Positions 8,443 to 17,499 of a DNA stretch of 37,546 bases are shown here, piece after piece. Source of the DNA: Candidatus Sulfotelmatobacter sp. (GTDB lineage Bacteria > Acidobacteriota > Terriglobia > Terriglobales > Acidobacteriaceae); assembly GCA_030041415.1 (NCBI GenBank), contig JASHNX010000152.1, positions 1-37,546 of the forward strand, in the 5' to 3' direction. How positions within the stretch are numbered: position 1 is the first letter of the stretch; every line of letters starts with the position of its first letter. A model generated the notes under the pieces. That model saw only the letters and a program-made list of their open reading frames with translations. It was not told the origin of the DNA and ran no database searches. The position numbers and the translations under genes were made by a program.

Positions 8443-9447
8443 ATGAAACTTTCAGCTATTGTCTCGGCGCTCGATGCGCGTTTGGAGAATGGTCCTGCCG
8501 AAACAGAGATCACCGGCTTGAACGGGATCGAACAAGCTGGGCCGCACGAACTGACGTTTGTCGCCAATCCAAAATATGCGGCTGCAGCGCGACGCACGCG
8601 GGCCGCAGCCGTCATCGTGGCAAAAGACTTCCCTGCGATTTCGGCACCCACGTTACGCGTAGAAGATCCTTATCTGAGTTTTGCCGAGGCACTGAAGCTC
8701 TTTCATAAACCGCTTCGTTATGCGCCGGGAGTGCACGCAACTGCTGTGGTTCATGAAACGGCGAAAATCGGGCGCGGCGCTCACATCGGCCCCTATGTCG
8801 TGATCGACGAAAAAGTCGAAATTGGACGGAATGCCGTGCTGCTGGCGCATGTGGTGATTTATCGCGGAGTCACAATCGGCGACGACTTTTTCGCACATTC
8901 CCATGTCGTGGTCCGGGAAAACTGCCGCATCGGTAACCATGCGCTGTTGCACAACGGAGTTGTCATCGGTTCCGACGGCTTCGGCTTTGCGAAAACAAGC
9001 AAAGGCAGCTGGCATAAGATTCCGCAGCCTGCGCCTGTCGTGATTGAAGACGACGTCGAGATTCAAGCTAACACCTGCATCGACCGCGCCAGCGTGGGCG
9101 AAACCAGAATCGGGCGCGGGACCAAAATCGACAACCTGGTACAGGTGGGGCACGGATCGCGCGTGGGCGAAGACGCTCTGCTTTGCTCGCAGGTTGGATT
9201 GGCGGGTTCAACGGAGATCGGCAACCGAGCGATTTTAACCGGGCAGGTGGGTGTAGTCGGGCACTGCAAAGTGGGTGAAGCGGCAATTGTCACGCCGCAA
9301 AGCGGAGTTGCGAATGACGTTCCTGCCGGGTCGCTGGTGAGCGGCGCACCTGCGGTGGATCACAAATTGTGGCTGAAGTACTCCGCGTTGCTGCCGAGGT
9401 TGCCGGACATGGCGCGGGCACTGCGCGCCAAAATAAAGAAAGCATAA
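8443..9447 (+). CDS. lpxD: UDP-3-O-acylglucosamine N-acyltransferase
   Basis: 334 residues, normal LpxD length. It transfers a 3-hydroxyacyl chain from acyl-ACP to the 2-amino group of UDP-3-O-acyl-glucosamine, the third step of lipid A synthesis. The N-terminal uridine-binding domain is visible ([20 protein letters not shown]). A left-handed beta helix of hexapeptide repeats then runs from about residue 100 to 285 (for example [15 protein letters not shown] and [12 protein letters not shown]). The general-base histidine is H237 in [10 protein letters not shown], aligned with H239 of the E. coli enzyme. The C-terminal helix follows ([20 protein letters not shown]). It stands apart from other lpx genes here. 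It converges with the acyltransferase gene, 19 bases away. Confidence 0.95.
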   Translation: MKLSAIVSALDARLENGPAETEITGLNGIEQAGPHELTFVANPKYAAAARRTRAAAVIVAKDFPAISAPTLRVEDPYLSFAEALKLFHKPLRYAPGVHATAVVHETAKIGRGAHIGPYVVIDEKVEIGRNAVLLAHVVIYRGVTIGDDFFAHSHVVVRENCRIGNHALLHNGVVIGSDGFGFAKTSKGSWHKIPQPAPVVIEDDVEIQANTCIDRASVGETRIGRGTKIDNLVQVGHGSRVGEDALLCSQVGLAGSTEIGNRAILTGQVGVVGHCKVGEAAIVTPQSGVANDVPAGSLVSGAPAVDHKLWLKYSALLPRLPDMARALRAKIKKA

Positions 9448-9466
9448 ACGCGGCGCAGTCCAACCC

Positions 9467-10207
9467 TCAAATGCGTTGAGCATTCAACGACGGCGCAGGG
9501 CTCGCCTGATACTCGACCGGCAATCCGCTATCGATAATCTGGCGGACTTTTTCCATTAGGCATTCGCGGCTACCGAAATCCTTCGGCTCGACGGCCGGAT
9601 GAAAAATTACCTTGACTAATCCCGGCTTGATCGCAAAACGCGCCTTCGGCATCACGTAGTGTGTTCCGGTGATCGTAATGGGCACGACCGGAACTCCGCA
9701 CTCCACCGCTAAATAAAATGGACCTTTCTTGAACGGCAGCAGTTTGCCATCGAACGAACGTTTGCCCTCAACATAGATGGTCATATTCAAACCCTGCTGC
9801 ACAACCTGCTTTGCAGCATTTACTGCTTCAATGCCCGCTTCGCGATTGCCGCGATCGACCGGCACCAGCGAACCCATGCACATCGCCCGTCCCAGAATCG
9901 GGAACTTGAACAGTTCCCGCTTTACCATGACCGACGTGCGGCGAGGAATAAGCGGAATGGTAATAGGGGGATCAAGATTCGAAACGTGATTCGACATGAA
10001 AATGTAGTTGCGCGCAGGATCGAGATTCTCGAGACCAACGGTTTCAACGCGCACTCCAGCAAGCCGCACTCCGCTCCATGCGCCGATCATGAACATGCGG
10101 TAGAGCAGGCGAATATCGCCGCTGATAAAGGTCCAGGGAAATCCGATCAACGCGGCAACCGGCGCGGCGAGCGTCCAGAAAGTGAGCATGATAACGGTAC
10201 GTATCAT
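9467..10207 (-). CDS. PlsC-type 1-acylglycerol-3-phosphate O-acyltransferase
   Basis: 246 residues from ATG 10207; the frame is open to 10294, but the extra residues precede the usual membrane N-terminus. An N-terminal hydrophobic segment (TVIMLTFWTLAAPVAALIGF) anchors it to the inner membrane. The acyltransferase motifs are present: NHVSNLD (HxxxxD catalytic dyad), then GSLVPVDRGNREAG, then YVEGKRS in place of the usual EGTRS, and VPVVPITITG. The family acylates lysophosphatidic acid to phosphatidic acid. Substrate cannot be fixed by sequence, and related enzymes acylate other lipids. The EGKRS variant keeps the glutamate, glycine and arginine/serine frame of motif III, so activity is likely. 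Confidence 0.88.
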   Translation of the reverse strand: MIRTVIMLTFWTLAAPVAALIGFPWTFISGDIRLLYRMFMIGAWSGVRLAGVRVETVGLENLDPARNYIFMSNHVSNLDPPITIPLIPRRTSVMVKRELFKFPILGRAMCMGSLVPVDRGNREAGIEAVNAAKQVVQQGLNMTIYVEGKRSFDGKLLPFKKGPFYLAVECGVPVVPITITGTHYVMPKARFAIKPGLVKVIFHPAVEPKDFGSRECLMEKVRQIIDSGLPVEYQASPAPSLNAQRI

Positions 10208-10294
10208 GGTTGGAAACTGGGCTCCGAATTGCTTATTGAATTGATCTTGTCTGCCATGGGCGGGATCGATAAGGCGCATTAGAGCATAGCGCAT

Positions 10295-12163
10295 CTACGG
10301 CGCGGAGGGATTTTGCGCTTCGCCTTTCAGCCAGGCGGCGCGCTCGGCACGCTGGGTGCGAGTAATGTTCTCGAGATCCTTAAGATCGTAGGAAATTTCT
10401 TCACGGCTTCCGATTTTCCACTTCAAGTCCCGCTGACCATCGCGACGGCTTAGAACCTTCACGGTGATGGTATCGCCCGGACTGAGAGCCGAAACCGATT
10501 CCGCAGACTCCTGTCCGGGAGGGCCTCCGTTGATTTCAAGAATTGTGTCGCCGACCTGCAGGCCGGCAAGTTCAGCCGACCCGCCTGGATTAACCATGCT
10601 CACGATCATGGGCGCGTCGAAATTACGTGAAGCGCCGAACCCGGCATCGGGCACGGTATTGGTAGTCTCGACAAGGTGCAATCCGACCACGCGAAAAAAC
10701 TTATCCCACGGAATCTCGTCGGTTCCCGCGACATAATTCTGAAAAAACGATCGCAAATCCGCGTGGCTCACGCCTTCGGCAGCCTCGCGCACGCCATCGG
10801 AATCGGGGAAGAATCTGCCTTTTTTCGCATAATTCAGGTTCATCCATTGGAAGACCTCACGCAACGAAGCCTTGCCCCGGCTGGCTTCTCGGATATCGAG
10901 ATCGAGCAGAATCCCGAGCAATTCACCCTTGTTGTAATAGGAGATGCTGCGTTCGCCACGCCGGTAATACGGGTAGCCTTCAAGCCACGCATCAAGACTC
11001 GACTGCTCCGCTGATTGTGTGAGATGCGCGGGACGCCGCTGAAGTTCGGCAATATCTGCCGCCAATTCCTGTTCGAAGCGGCGCTCGTCGATCAAGCCCG
11101 CGCGAAGCTGGATGAAGTCAGCGGCCGTGCTGGTGCATCCCTCGCTGAACCACAAAGCGCGAGTGAAATTTTCTTTTGTGTAGTCAACCGGTTCGAGGCT
11201 TTGCGGGCGAATCCGCTTGACATTCCAGAGATGAAAGAATTCGTGCGCTGTAACCGAAGCGAGAATTTCCGGGTCGCGGGCGAGAGCGTCAGCGTTCAGA
11301 GAGATCGCCGTCGAGTAGGCGTGCTCCATGCCGCCGCCGGCAGGACCATGGGGAAAGTGGTAGATAAACATGTAATTAGTGAATGGACGGTCGTTCATCC
11401 ATGCGGTAGCGGCCGTGACAATCTTGTGAAGCATTGACGTGATCGCCTCTGCGTCATAGTCGCCCGGTTCGGAGTCGATGATCACACGATAATGCGCTCC
11501 GGATTCGTCGAAATCCAACTCCTGAAAATTGCTGATCTCAACCGGCGAATCAACCAGGCGATCGTAGTTCTCGGCGGTGTAGCGGCCATCGGCATCAGGG
11601 GTCAGCGGTGTAGCGATGTGCCACGACTGAGGAACCTGATCAAACCGCACACTCGTCGGCTGGTTGCGGCCGTCGAGGGGGTAGATGAGAATTTGGGCAA
11701 GATTGAAAAAAGCGTGATGTGAATTCAGTTGTGCTCCGAACGGACCGGGTGAATCGGCAAACATCTCGTATTCGACTATAGCTCCCTGTTGTGCGCCAGC
11801 GATTTGCCAGCGGCTGTCATTGATAGAACGCACCACAAGCGGGCGCCCGGCGCGATCTCTCGCGTGGATCCAATTCAAATACTGGGAGAAATCGCGAATT
11901 TGGTACAAAGCGTTCCATGTGGGGATTTGCATTTCGCGTTCTGGCGGTCCCTCGGGAAGAGTCATCTGAACCCGCACTAAGTGCTGCTCGGGATCGGCGA
12001 GGGTCACGTTGTAATTGGTGACTCCATAGCCGCGCGACGAAAAAACTACCCAGAAAATAAGGCAAAGCAAAAGATGATGTGCGGAGGGGCGACTCATGGA
12101 GCGCCAACGCGCCGAGCAAATAGCGCGACGTTCTGCGAAAGCGCTTGCGGAGGATGGTTTCAT
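10295..12163 (-). CDS. M61 family (glycyl aminopeptidase-like) metallopeptidase with PDZ domain
   Basis: 622 residues. A hydrophobic export segment (LLLCLIFWVVFSS) follows about 30 residues of basic leader, so it is exported or anchored. An N-terminal beta domain is followed by the gluzincin catalytic domain: GGGMEHAYST, then HEFFH at residues 307-311 with the glutamate of WFSEG as probable third zinc ligand. A PDZ domain lies near residues 510-590 (GGSAELAGLQVGDTILEING). This order is typical of M61 peptidases, which trim peptides in the periplasm. The start at 12163 overlaps the mpl stop by ATGA and I keep it for that reason; ATG 12097 gives a more standard signal peptide and may be the real one. 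Confidence 0.88.
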   Translation of the reverse strand: MKPSSASAFAERRAICSARWRSMSRPSAHHLLLCLIFWVVFSSRGYGVTNYNVTLADPEQHLVRVQMTLPEGPPEREMQIPTWNALYQIRDFSQYLNWIHARDRAGRPLVVRSINDSRWQIAGAQQGAIVEYEMFADSPGPFGAQLNSHHAFFNLAQILIYPLDGRNQPTSVRFDQVPQSWHIATPLTPDADGRYTAENYDRLVDSPVEISNFQELDFDESGAHYRVIIDSEPGDYDAEAITSMLHKIVTAATAWMNDRPFTNYMFIYHFPHGPAGGGMEHAYSTAISLNADALARDPEILASVTAHEFFHLWNVKRIRPQSLEPVDYTKENFTRALWFSEGCTSTAADFIQLRAGLIDERRFEQELAADIAELQRRPAHLTQSAEQSSLDAWLEGYPYYRRGERSISYYNKGELLGILLDLDIREASRGKASLREVFQWMNLNYAKKGRFFPDSDGVREAAEGVSHADLRSFFQNYVAGTDEIPWDKFFRVVGLHLVETTNTVPDAGFGASRNFDAPMIVSMVNPGGSAELAGLQVGDTILEINGGPPGQESAESVSALSPGDTITVKVLSRRDGQRDLKWKIGSREEISYDLKDLENITRTQRAERAAWLKGEAQNPSAP

Positions 12164-13629
12164 TTCGCCGCCGCGCTCGCCGAATTCAGATTTGCGTTCC
12201 CTGCCCTCGCTCTCAGTCGCGCCGGCAATTTTTCGTAGATTCCACCGAACCCTCCGTTGGAAAGGATTGCGACTATATCGCCGGAGCGCAGTTCTGGAAC
12301 AATCAAATCGACGATTGCGTCGGCGTCGGTGGCCAGGCGGGCGCGTCGGCCATGCTTCTGAACGTCAACAGCCAACTCCGCCAGATCGAGCCGCTCGTTT
12401 TCCGGCACGGCTTCAGAACGGAACACGCCGGCGACGACGATTTCATCCGCGAGGGCAAGGCTGCGCGCCAGGTCCGCTTGCAGCACGCGCCGCCGCAGCG
12501 TGTTCGAGCGCGGCTCGAGGATCGCCCACAACCGAGCGCCGGCATATCGCTCGCGTAACGCCTTCAACGTGCCCGCAATCGCTGTAGGATGATGGGCAAA
12601 ATCATCGATGATCGTAATGCCGTTCACTTGTGCCTTTACTTCGAGGCGGCGTTTGACACTTCGGAACGTCTTGAGTGCTTCTGCGATTTGTTCTGTTGAG
12701 ATGCCGCAAGCAAATGCCAAAGCGGCCGCCGCTGTCGCGTTCCAAACGTTGTATTCGCCCGCGAGAGAAAATTCAAAATCCATCCAGGGCTTCCCTTGAC
12801 GTACAACCGACCAAAACGTGCGATCAGGCTCGAACCTGAGATTAGCTATCCGCCAATTCGACCGCGGACCGGCGCCGTAGCGCTCGACTGGAGAAAATGA
12901 TTTTTTGAGGCAGCGTTCGAGGCTTGGACTCTCGGTAACATCTCCTGCGGCTCCATCGAACGCGATGATGCGTCCCCGCCGCGGCACGAGGTTTACCAGC
13001 CGTTTGAAGGCAGTTTCCACGGCATCGAGATCTTTGTAAATGTCGGCGTGGTCGAACTCAACCGAAGTGAGAATTACCGCATCGGGAAAGTAATGCAGAA
13101 ATTTCGGTCCCTTATCGAAAAACGCAGTATCGTATTCATCTCCTTCGATGATGAAATGCTTGCCCTCGCCAAGCTGAAAGCTGGAACCGAAATTCTCGGC
13201 GATGCCTCCGATCAGAAATGAAGGCTTCATTCCTGCGCTCTGAAAGATCCACGACAGCATGGAGGTGGTGGTGGTTTTTCCATGTGTCCCTGCTACAACC
13301 AGAACTTCTTTGCCGTGGAGGAATTCCTCATGCAACAACTGCGGCAGAGAACAGAATTCAATGCGCCGGTCGAGCACTTCCTCAAGTTCCGGATTGCCTC
13401 GAGAAATCGCATTGCCGATTACTACGAGGTCGGGGCGCGGATCAAGATTTTTCTGATCGAAAGGTTGCGCAACGGATATGCCCAGCCCTGCGAGAAAGTC
13501 GGACATCGGCGGGTACGCTGCCGCATCGGAACCGCTCACCTGAAAACCGCGCTCCTTCAGCATTCCCGCGAGAGAAGCCATGGCCGTTCCGCAGATGCCG
13601 ATCAAGTGAATGTGCTTCCTCGCGTGCAT
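12160..13629 (-). CDS. mpl: UDP-N-acetylmuramate:L-alanyl-gamma-D-glutamyl-meso-diaminopimelate ligase
   Basis: 489 residues, a Mur ligase. It begins KHIHLIGICGTAMASLAGML, the Mpl/MurC-type nucleotide start, and has the ATP P-loop GTHGKTTTT near residues 114-122. It then carries IIEGDEYDTAFFDKGPKFLH, a segment typical of Mpl rather than MurC, and the central domain motif SVEFDHADIY. The third domain holds IIDDFAHHPTAI and ILEPRSNTLRR. Mpl joins recycled murein tripeptide to UDP-MurNAc, saving new synthesis. Nearby are an S66 LD-carboxypeptidase, which makes tripeptide from tetrapeptide in the same recycling route, and a dapF homologue, so a murein recycling block is likely. The stop overlaps the M61 start. 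Confidence 0.93.
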   Translation of the reverse strand: MHARKHIHLIGICGTAMASLAGMLKERGFQVSGSDAAAYPPMSDFLAGLGISVAQPFDQKNLDPRPDLVVIGNAISRGNPELEEVLDRRIEFCSLPQLLHEEFLHGKEVLVVAGTHGKTTTTSMLSWIFQSAGMKPSFLIGGIAENFGSSFQLGEGKHFIIEGDEYDTAFFDKGPKFLHYFPDAVILTSVEFDHADIYKDLDAVETAFKRLVNLVPRRGRIIAFDGAAGDVTESPSLERCLKKSFSPVERYGAGPRSNWRIANLRFEPDRTFWSVVRQGKPWMDFEFSLAGEYNVWNATAAAALAFACGISTEQIAEALKTFRSVKRRLEVKAQVNGITIIDDFAHHPTAIAGTLKALRERYAGARLWAILEPRSNTLRRRVLQADLARSLALADEIVVAGVFRSEAVPENERLDLAELAVDVQKHGRRARLATDADAIVDLIVPELRSGDIVAILSNGGFGGIYEKLPARLRARAGNANLNSASAAAK

Positions 13630-13705
13630 GCTTTCTCCGTAATCAGAAATCAGTTTAAGTTTGCTCGAGTGTGAAATGACTTGCCGATTGACAATCAGAC
13701 TTGAC

Positions 13706-14662
13706 CTAGGTGGAACGTGCAGTCACCGCCGATTCGAGAATTGTCAGACTCACCTGCGACCCGTGAACTCGCAATTCTGCAGCAACACCCATGGGCAAGG
13801 TGATGTTTCCGGCGGTCACGTGACCGGAGTGGAGGCCGTAAGCTACCGGAATGCCCAGGTCACCGACGATACGCACAACTACTTCTTCCAGCGTGTATCC
13901 CTGAGCCGCGGTCTGCACGCAATCTCGCATCTCGCCGAAGACAATCCCTTTTACATCGGTCAATTTTCCTGCCAGCTTCAACTGCATCAGCATGCGATCG
14001 ATCTGAAACGGCTTGGTAGCAACGTCTTCCAGGAAAAGTATCGTGCCTCGCGTGTCGATCTCATAACGGGTGCCAAGCGATGCCACCAGAATTGAAAGAC
14101 ACCCCCCATAGAGGATACCTTCGCCCCGGCCCTCAACCAAACCTTTCGCTCCGGAGTTCTCGCCAAGTTCCCAGCGCGCCGTGTCCCTCAGCGCGGCTTG
14201 CCATGAAACCATGTCGACGCCATCTTGATGCGCCCAGTCCTTAGCCACCATCGGACCATGGAAAGTGACGAGGCCGATCTTATCGGCGAAAGAGGTGAGC
14301 AGCGCAGTGAGGTCGCTGTAGCCGATGAAAATCTTGGGATGGGCCTTGATCTTCTCGAAATCCAGCCGATCGAGCAAGTAGTTAGAGCCGTACCCGCCGC
14401 GCGCACAAATGATTGCACGTACCTCGTCCCTCAAAAACATGTCTTCGAGTTCTTTCGCGCGCCGCTCGACCGATCCCGCGAAGTAAAGATCCTGCTCGAA
14501 AATGGAATCGAAATAGAAGGGATAATAGCCGGCGCGGCGCAGCGCTTCGCATCCGGCATCGAGTTCGGCACGTTTGACGTTGCTGGCCGGAGCGACGATG
14601 CCCACCGTGTCGCCAGCCTGAAGCGCAGACGGTTTGATGCGGGGACCTTTTAAGGAAGACAT
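13706..14662 (-). CDS. S66 family muramoyltetrapeptide LD-carboxypeptidase
   Basis: 318 residues, normal for LdcA. It opens with KPSALQAGDTVGIVAPAS, the family start. It shows RGGYGS at residues 88-93 and the nucleophile S116 in FIGYSDLTALL, equivalent to Ser115 of the Pseudomonas enzyme, then FHGPM. The catalytic glutamate is probably in ILFLEDVATKPFQIDRML, and the histidine in GLHSGHVTAGN near the C-terminus. The enzyme removes the terminal D-alanine of murein tetrapeptides in the cytoplasm, giving the tripeptide that Mpl ligates; mpl lies 76 bases downstream on the same strand. Related S66 proteins (MccF) cleave microcin C-type compounds, but the context favours recycling. No signal peptide. 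Confidence 0.9.
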   Translation of the reverse strand: MSSLKGPRIKPSALQAGDTVGIVAPASNVKRAELDAGCEALRRAGYYPFYFDSIFEQDLYFAGSVERRAKELEDMFLRDEVRAIICARGGYGSNYLLDRLDFEKIKAHPKIFIGYSDLTALLTSFADKIGLVTFHGPMVAKDWAHQDGVDMVSWQAALRDTARWELGENSGAKGLVEGRGEGILYGGCLSILVASLGTRYEIDTRGTILFLEDVATKPFQIDRMLMQLKLAGKLTDVKGIVFGEMRDCVQTAAQGYTLEEVVVRIVGDLGIPVAYGLHSGHVTAGNITLPMGVAAELRVHGSQVSLTILESAVTARST

Positions 14663-14744
14663 GCAGTCAAAGACCCGTTATTAGAATGAACCCTTTTCAA
14701 GCTTTCTAACAACGACCCCGCAAGATACGCCGATCGCGGCAGTT

Positions 14745-15575
14745 CTAGGTTAGAAAGAACTCTCCTGAACAAACCAACCGCGCTGAACCGCGAAGAAAAA
14801 TGCAATTCCCTTCTGTCCGCACGATCTGAATCCCGCCCGGAGTATGTACGCGCACCGGCGATTCGGCTCGCCTTGTCGTGATCGCAGCAACCGCCGACGC
14901 GCATGAACCCGTCCCCGAGGATTGCGTTTCTCCCACGCCTCGCTCGAAAAACCGCACGTCGATATCGTGCTTCCCATCAGCAATAACCATTTCCACGTTT
15001 ACGCCGTGGGGAAAATGCGAGTTGCGCTGAATGTTGGCCGCCTGCTCACGCCAGTTCGAAGCGAACTCCGGCACAAAAACAACATAGTGAGGATTCCCCA
15101 TCGAAACTGGAAGACCGCGCACTTCCTTTTTCTCCCGATTCCCTCCTTCGACAGTCAAACTGAGTTCCGGTGAAATCACCGCCTCACCCATCTCCGCCTC
15201 GAACTCATAGCCAGAATCATTTCTGGCCATCAGCCTACAGATTTTCAGTCCAGCTCCGGTCTGAATCGAGACCATTTCTTTTTTTCGTTCGGCGCATAGA
15301 TACGCTGCGACGCAGCGCGTGCCGTTGCCGGAGATTTCGGCCTCGGAGCCGTCGTTATTAATCAACCGAATCTCAACATCAGCAGTCGAGTGCGGGTAAA
15401 TCCACTCCACGCCATCGGCGCCGACGCCGTTGTGGCGATCGCAAATTTGAACGGTCAATTCTGACAAGTCTTTGGGAGACGGTTTTCCATGGATCGCCGC
15501 CCCCTCAATCAGAAGGAAATCGTTTCCGCAGGCGCAGGCCTTGACGAACGGGATGGAGACCACAGAAGAGATCAC
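14745..15575 (-). CDS. dapF: Diaminopimelate epimerase homologue with both catalytic cysteines replaced by serine
   Basis: 276 residues, standard DapF length and architecture: N-terminal IPFVKACACGNDF, RHNGVGADGVEW, the substrate loop NNDGSEAEISGNGTRC, MGNPHYVVFV, HGVNVEMV, and FFERGVGETQSSGTGSC. In known DapF enzymes two cysteines (73 and 217) act as acid and base, in CGNG and ACGTG. Here they are S82 (TCC, 15330-15332) and S220 (TCG, 14916-14918). Every other motif is intact, so this is not decay. It may be a serine-type subfamily, or an enzyme of altered substrate or low activity. The start is GTG 15575, overlapping the stop of the 60-codon gene (GTGA); GTG 15563 is the alternative. Expected role: LL- to meso-diaminopimelate for murein and lysine. 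Confidence 0.85.
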   Translation of the reverse strand: MISSVVSIPFVKACACGNDFLLIEGAAIHGKPSPKDLSELTVQICDRHNGVGADGVEWIYPHSTADVEIRLINNDGSEAEISGNGTRCVAAYLCAERKKEMVSIQTGAGLKICRLMARNDSGYEFEAEMGEAVISPELSLTVEGGNREKKEVRGLPVSMGNPHYVVFVPEFASNWREQAANIQRNSHFPHGVNVEMVIADGKHDIDVRFFERGVGETQSSGTGSCASAVAAITTRRAESPVRVHTPGGIQIVRTEGNCIFLRGSARLVCSGEFFLT

Positions 15576-15754
15576 TCGAGTTCCACCGGTCCCAGGGAAG
15601 TTACGCCGGCGAGACGCATCGAGGATTTGAGTGCGTGGAACAATTCCTTCTGCTCGCGATTGCGGCCCGAGACATCGAACTGCATTCGCACGTGCTGACC
15701 GGATTTTATCATTCGCAGAATGGCGCCTGGATAACCTCGTGCGTTAACCGGCAT
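15572..15754 (-). CDS. Small 60-residue protein coupled to dapF, unknown function
   Basis: A 60-codon gene that fills exactly the space between the glycosyltransferase and dapF. Its ATG at 15754-15752 comes two bases after the glycosyltransferase stop (TAATCATG), and its TGA overlaps the dapF GTG start. The protein begins MPVNARGYPGAILRMIKSGQ, is basic at the start, contains FDVSGRNREQKELFHALK, and ends GVTSLGPVELE. It has no signal peptide, membrane segment or cysteine. Codon choice is GC-ending and coding-like. I do not recognise a family. The tight coupling on both sides argues it is translated and may act with DapF or just carry ribosomes into dapF. Confidence 0.6.
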   Translation of the reverse strand: MPVNARGYPGAILRMIKSGQHVRMQFDVSGRNREQKELFHALKSSMRLAGVTSLGPVELE

Positions 15755-15756
15755 GA

Positions 15757-17499
15757 TTACCGCGATTGCGTGTCTCGACGTCGGTCGTTCTGCTGTTTTG
15801 CGCCTTGAAATATTGCTGCTGCCGGCTGGCCCGAAGTATGAATTTCGACCAGAGCCGTGAGATGGCCAGCTTTTGCCGCGGCCCAGACTGGATCGCCTTC
15901 GAATCCGACTGCGTAGTTGGCGTAGGCTGCGGGATCCGCCAGGGCGCGCTCCCACAATCCCTGGGCATCGTAGGGCTCTTTCCACACACGGTGATTGCCC
16001 TCATTGATCACGCGGCGTAAAGGGATGCCCGCCTCTTCGAACGCGCCCGAGTGCTCGCCCAGATACATGAGAAACGTGCAGTCCGGAGGGAAGGACATGA
16101 ACCATTTCGCCAACTGATCTTCCAGCGCAATGCGGCCGCGATTGTTGATGAAGGCTTCTCGATAGCAGATTGGCTGATCGCGCCAGATGAGAGCATAATT
16201 TGTTGCTCCAAGAGCGAGAACGATTACAAAAGCTGCCAAGCCCTGCCATGGCTGCCGGGAAAATTTCAGGCGTGGAATCCTGGCGGCCGATCGCACCAAA
16301 AGAGAAACGGCGACCGGCACGAAGACGGCAAATACCGGAAGCAGTTCCAAACCATAGCGAACGTTGTATCGGGAAAACGGCCACCAGGTCGGAACAAAAA
16401 TAGGGATGCTCCCGTAAGCCACGCATAACGCGTAAAACGGCAGAGGAATCCAAAGCAGCAGCAAGATGCGGGCGCCGGCAAACACCGCTACGAAGCTGCC
16501 AATTACAGCAAGAAGCAACCAAAGTCTTCCCTGCCAGTCTGCGTCACCGACATTCAGTTCAGCAGCTTTCAGGAAATACGAGGCCGCCGCATAAAGATTT
16601 GCCTTCGCAGGATTTATTGTTGAGGTTTTTTGCTCGATCGACTTGGCGGAATATGGCCCGTTGGCGAATTCCAGAGGATTGCGATAGATGGCAGCATTGT
16701 AGGCGAGCCACACAAGCGGAGCTGCGGAAGCAATAAGAATAAACTTGATGAGGGCAGTTCGAGGGAACGCCGATGACTTCTGGTGCGACTCGCCATCGAA
16801 CTTCTGTCGTCTGAAAAACATTACGACCGCCACGACGATCAGCACGGCCGCGAGAAACCATCCGTCATAGCGAGTCAGGCAGGCTGCAGCCACGCAGAAA
16901 CCGGATTTTGTGAGCAAGCTCGCGTTTTTCCCAGCGCTCGTGTTCCCAGCACTGGTATTCTCGGCGTCCGCATTCCGTGCGCCAACAAACTCGGCAAAAT
17001 ACACGAGCGCCCAAATGAAGAAGGCGAGATACTGCGCTTCGCCCATCGCCGTGGCCTGCAGGTAAATCAGATTGGGATTTGCGCAATACAGAATGGCTGC
17101 AGCCCAGGCGATGACCTTCGACGAGGCAGCGCTCTCACCATCCCCAACCAGCGCGGTTCGCACAAGGCGAAAAATTCCCAGCACACTCAGAATGTAGGCT
17201 GCCATTGATGGAATCGATCCGCCCGTTCCGCTCTGCCAGAGCCTCATGGGAACGATAAACGGCAGCATCAGCAAGTGCGGCAACGGAAGCCAAACGGTTC
17301 CCAGTTGCAACAGGCCGGGGGTTTGCGAATCAAAGATTCGGCGCGCGATGTTGATGTGGGCGACAGCATCGCCGTAGAGCAGGATATCGCCGTGGCGCTC
17401 GTAGTAGAGAAACGAAAAAACCGAAACAAACGCAGCTAGCCAGACCAGCCGCACGGCTTCAATTTCGGAATATCTTTGCGGCTGGCTTCGAGACTTCAT
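15757..17499 (-). CDS. Polytopic membrane glycosyltransferase (GT-C / GT39-like)
   Basis: 580 residues with about ten hydrophobic segments over the first 430 residues (for example LVWLAAFVSVFSFLYY, AAVLIVVAVVMFF, ILLLLWIPLPFYALCVAYG) and a soluble C-terminal part of about 140 residues. The first periplasmic loop has DILLYGDAVAHINIARRI, with acidic residues where GT-C enzymes keep their catalytic Asp/Glu. The family moves sugars from polyprenyl-phosphate donors on the periplasmic face; acceptor and donor here are unknown. Loop residues near 177-192 hold an NTSAGNTSAGKN tandem, a recent 15-base duplication by the look of the DNA. The ATG start overlaps the PfkB stop (ATGA), and the stop lies 2 bases before the 60-codon gene. 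Confidence 0.75.
   Translation of the reverse strand: MKSRSQPQRYSEIEAVRLVWLAAFVSVFSFLYYERHGDILLYGDAVAHINIARRIFDSQTPGLLQLGTVWLPLPHLLMLPFIVPMRLWQSGTGGSIPSMAAYILSVLGIFRLVRTALVGDGESAASSKVIAWAAAILYCANPNLIYLQATAMGEAQYLAFFIWALVYFAEFVGARNADAENTSAGNTSAGKNASLLTKSGFCVAAACLTRYDGWFLAAVLIVVAVVMFFRRQKFDGESHQKSSAFPRTALIKFILIASAAPLVWLAYNAAIYRNPLEFANGPYSAKSIEQKTSTINPAKANLYAAASYFLKAAELNVGDADWQGRLWLLLAVIGSFVAVFAGARILLLLWIPLPFYALCVAYGSIPIFVPTWWPFSRYNVRYGLELLPVFAVFVPVAVSLLVRSAARIPRLKFSRQPWQGLAAFVIVLALGATNYALIWRDQPICYREAFINNRGRIALEDQLAKWFMSFPPDCTFLMYLGEHSGAFEEAGIPLRRVINEGNHRVWKEPYDAQGLWERALADPAAYANYAVGFEGDPVWAAAKAGHLTALVEIHTSGQPAAAIFQGAKQQNDRRRDTQSR

Noticed and set aside
9474-9489. CGTTGA-GCAT-TCAACG hairpin near the lpxD / acyltransferase junction
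   Set aside because: Only six pairs, no T-run on either strand, and it lies inside the acyltransferase coding end.
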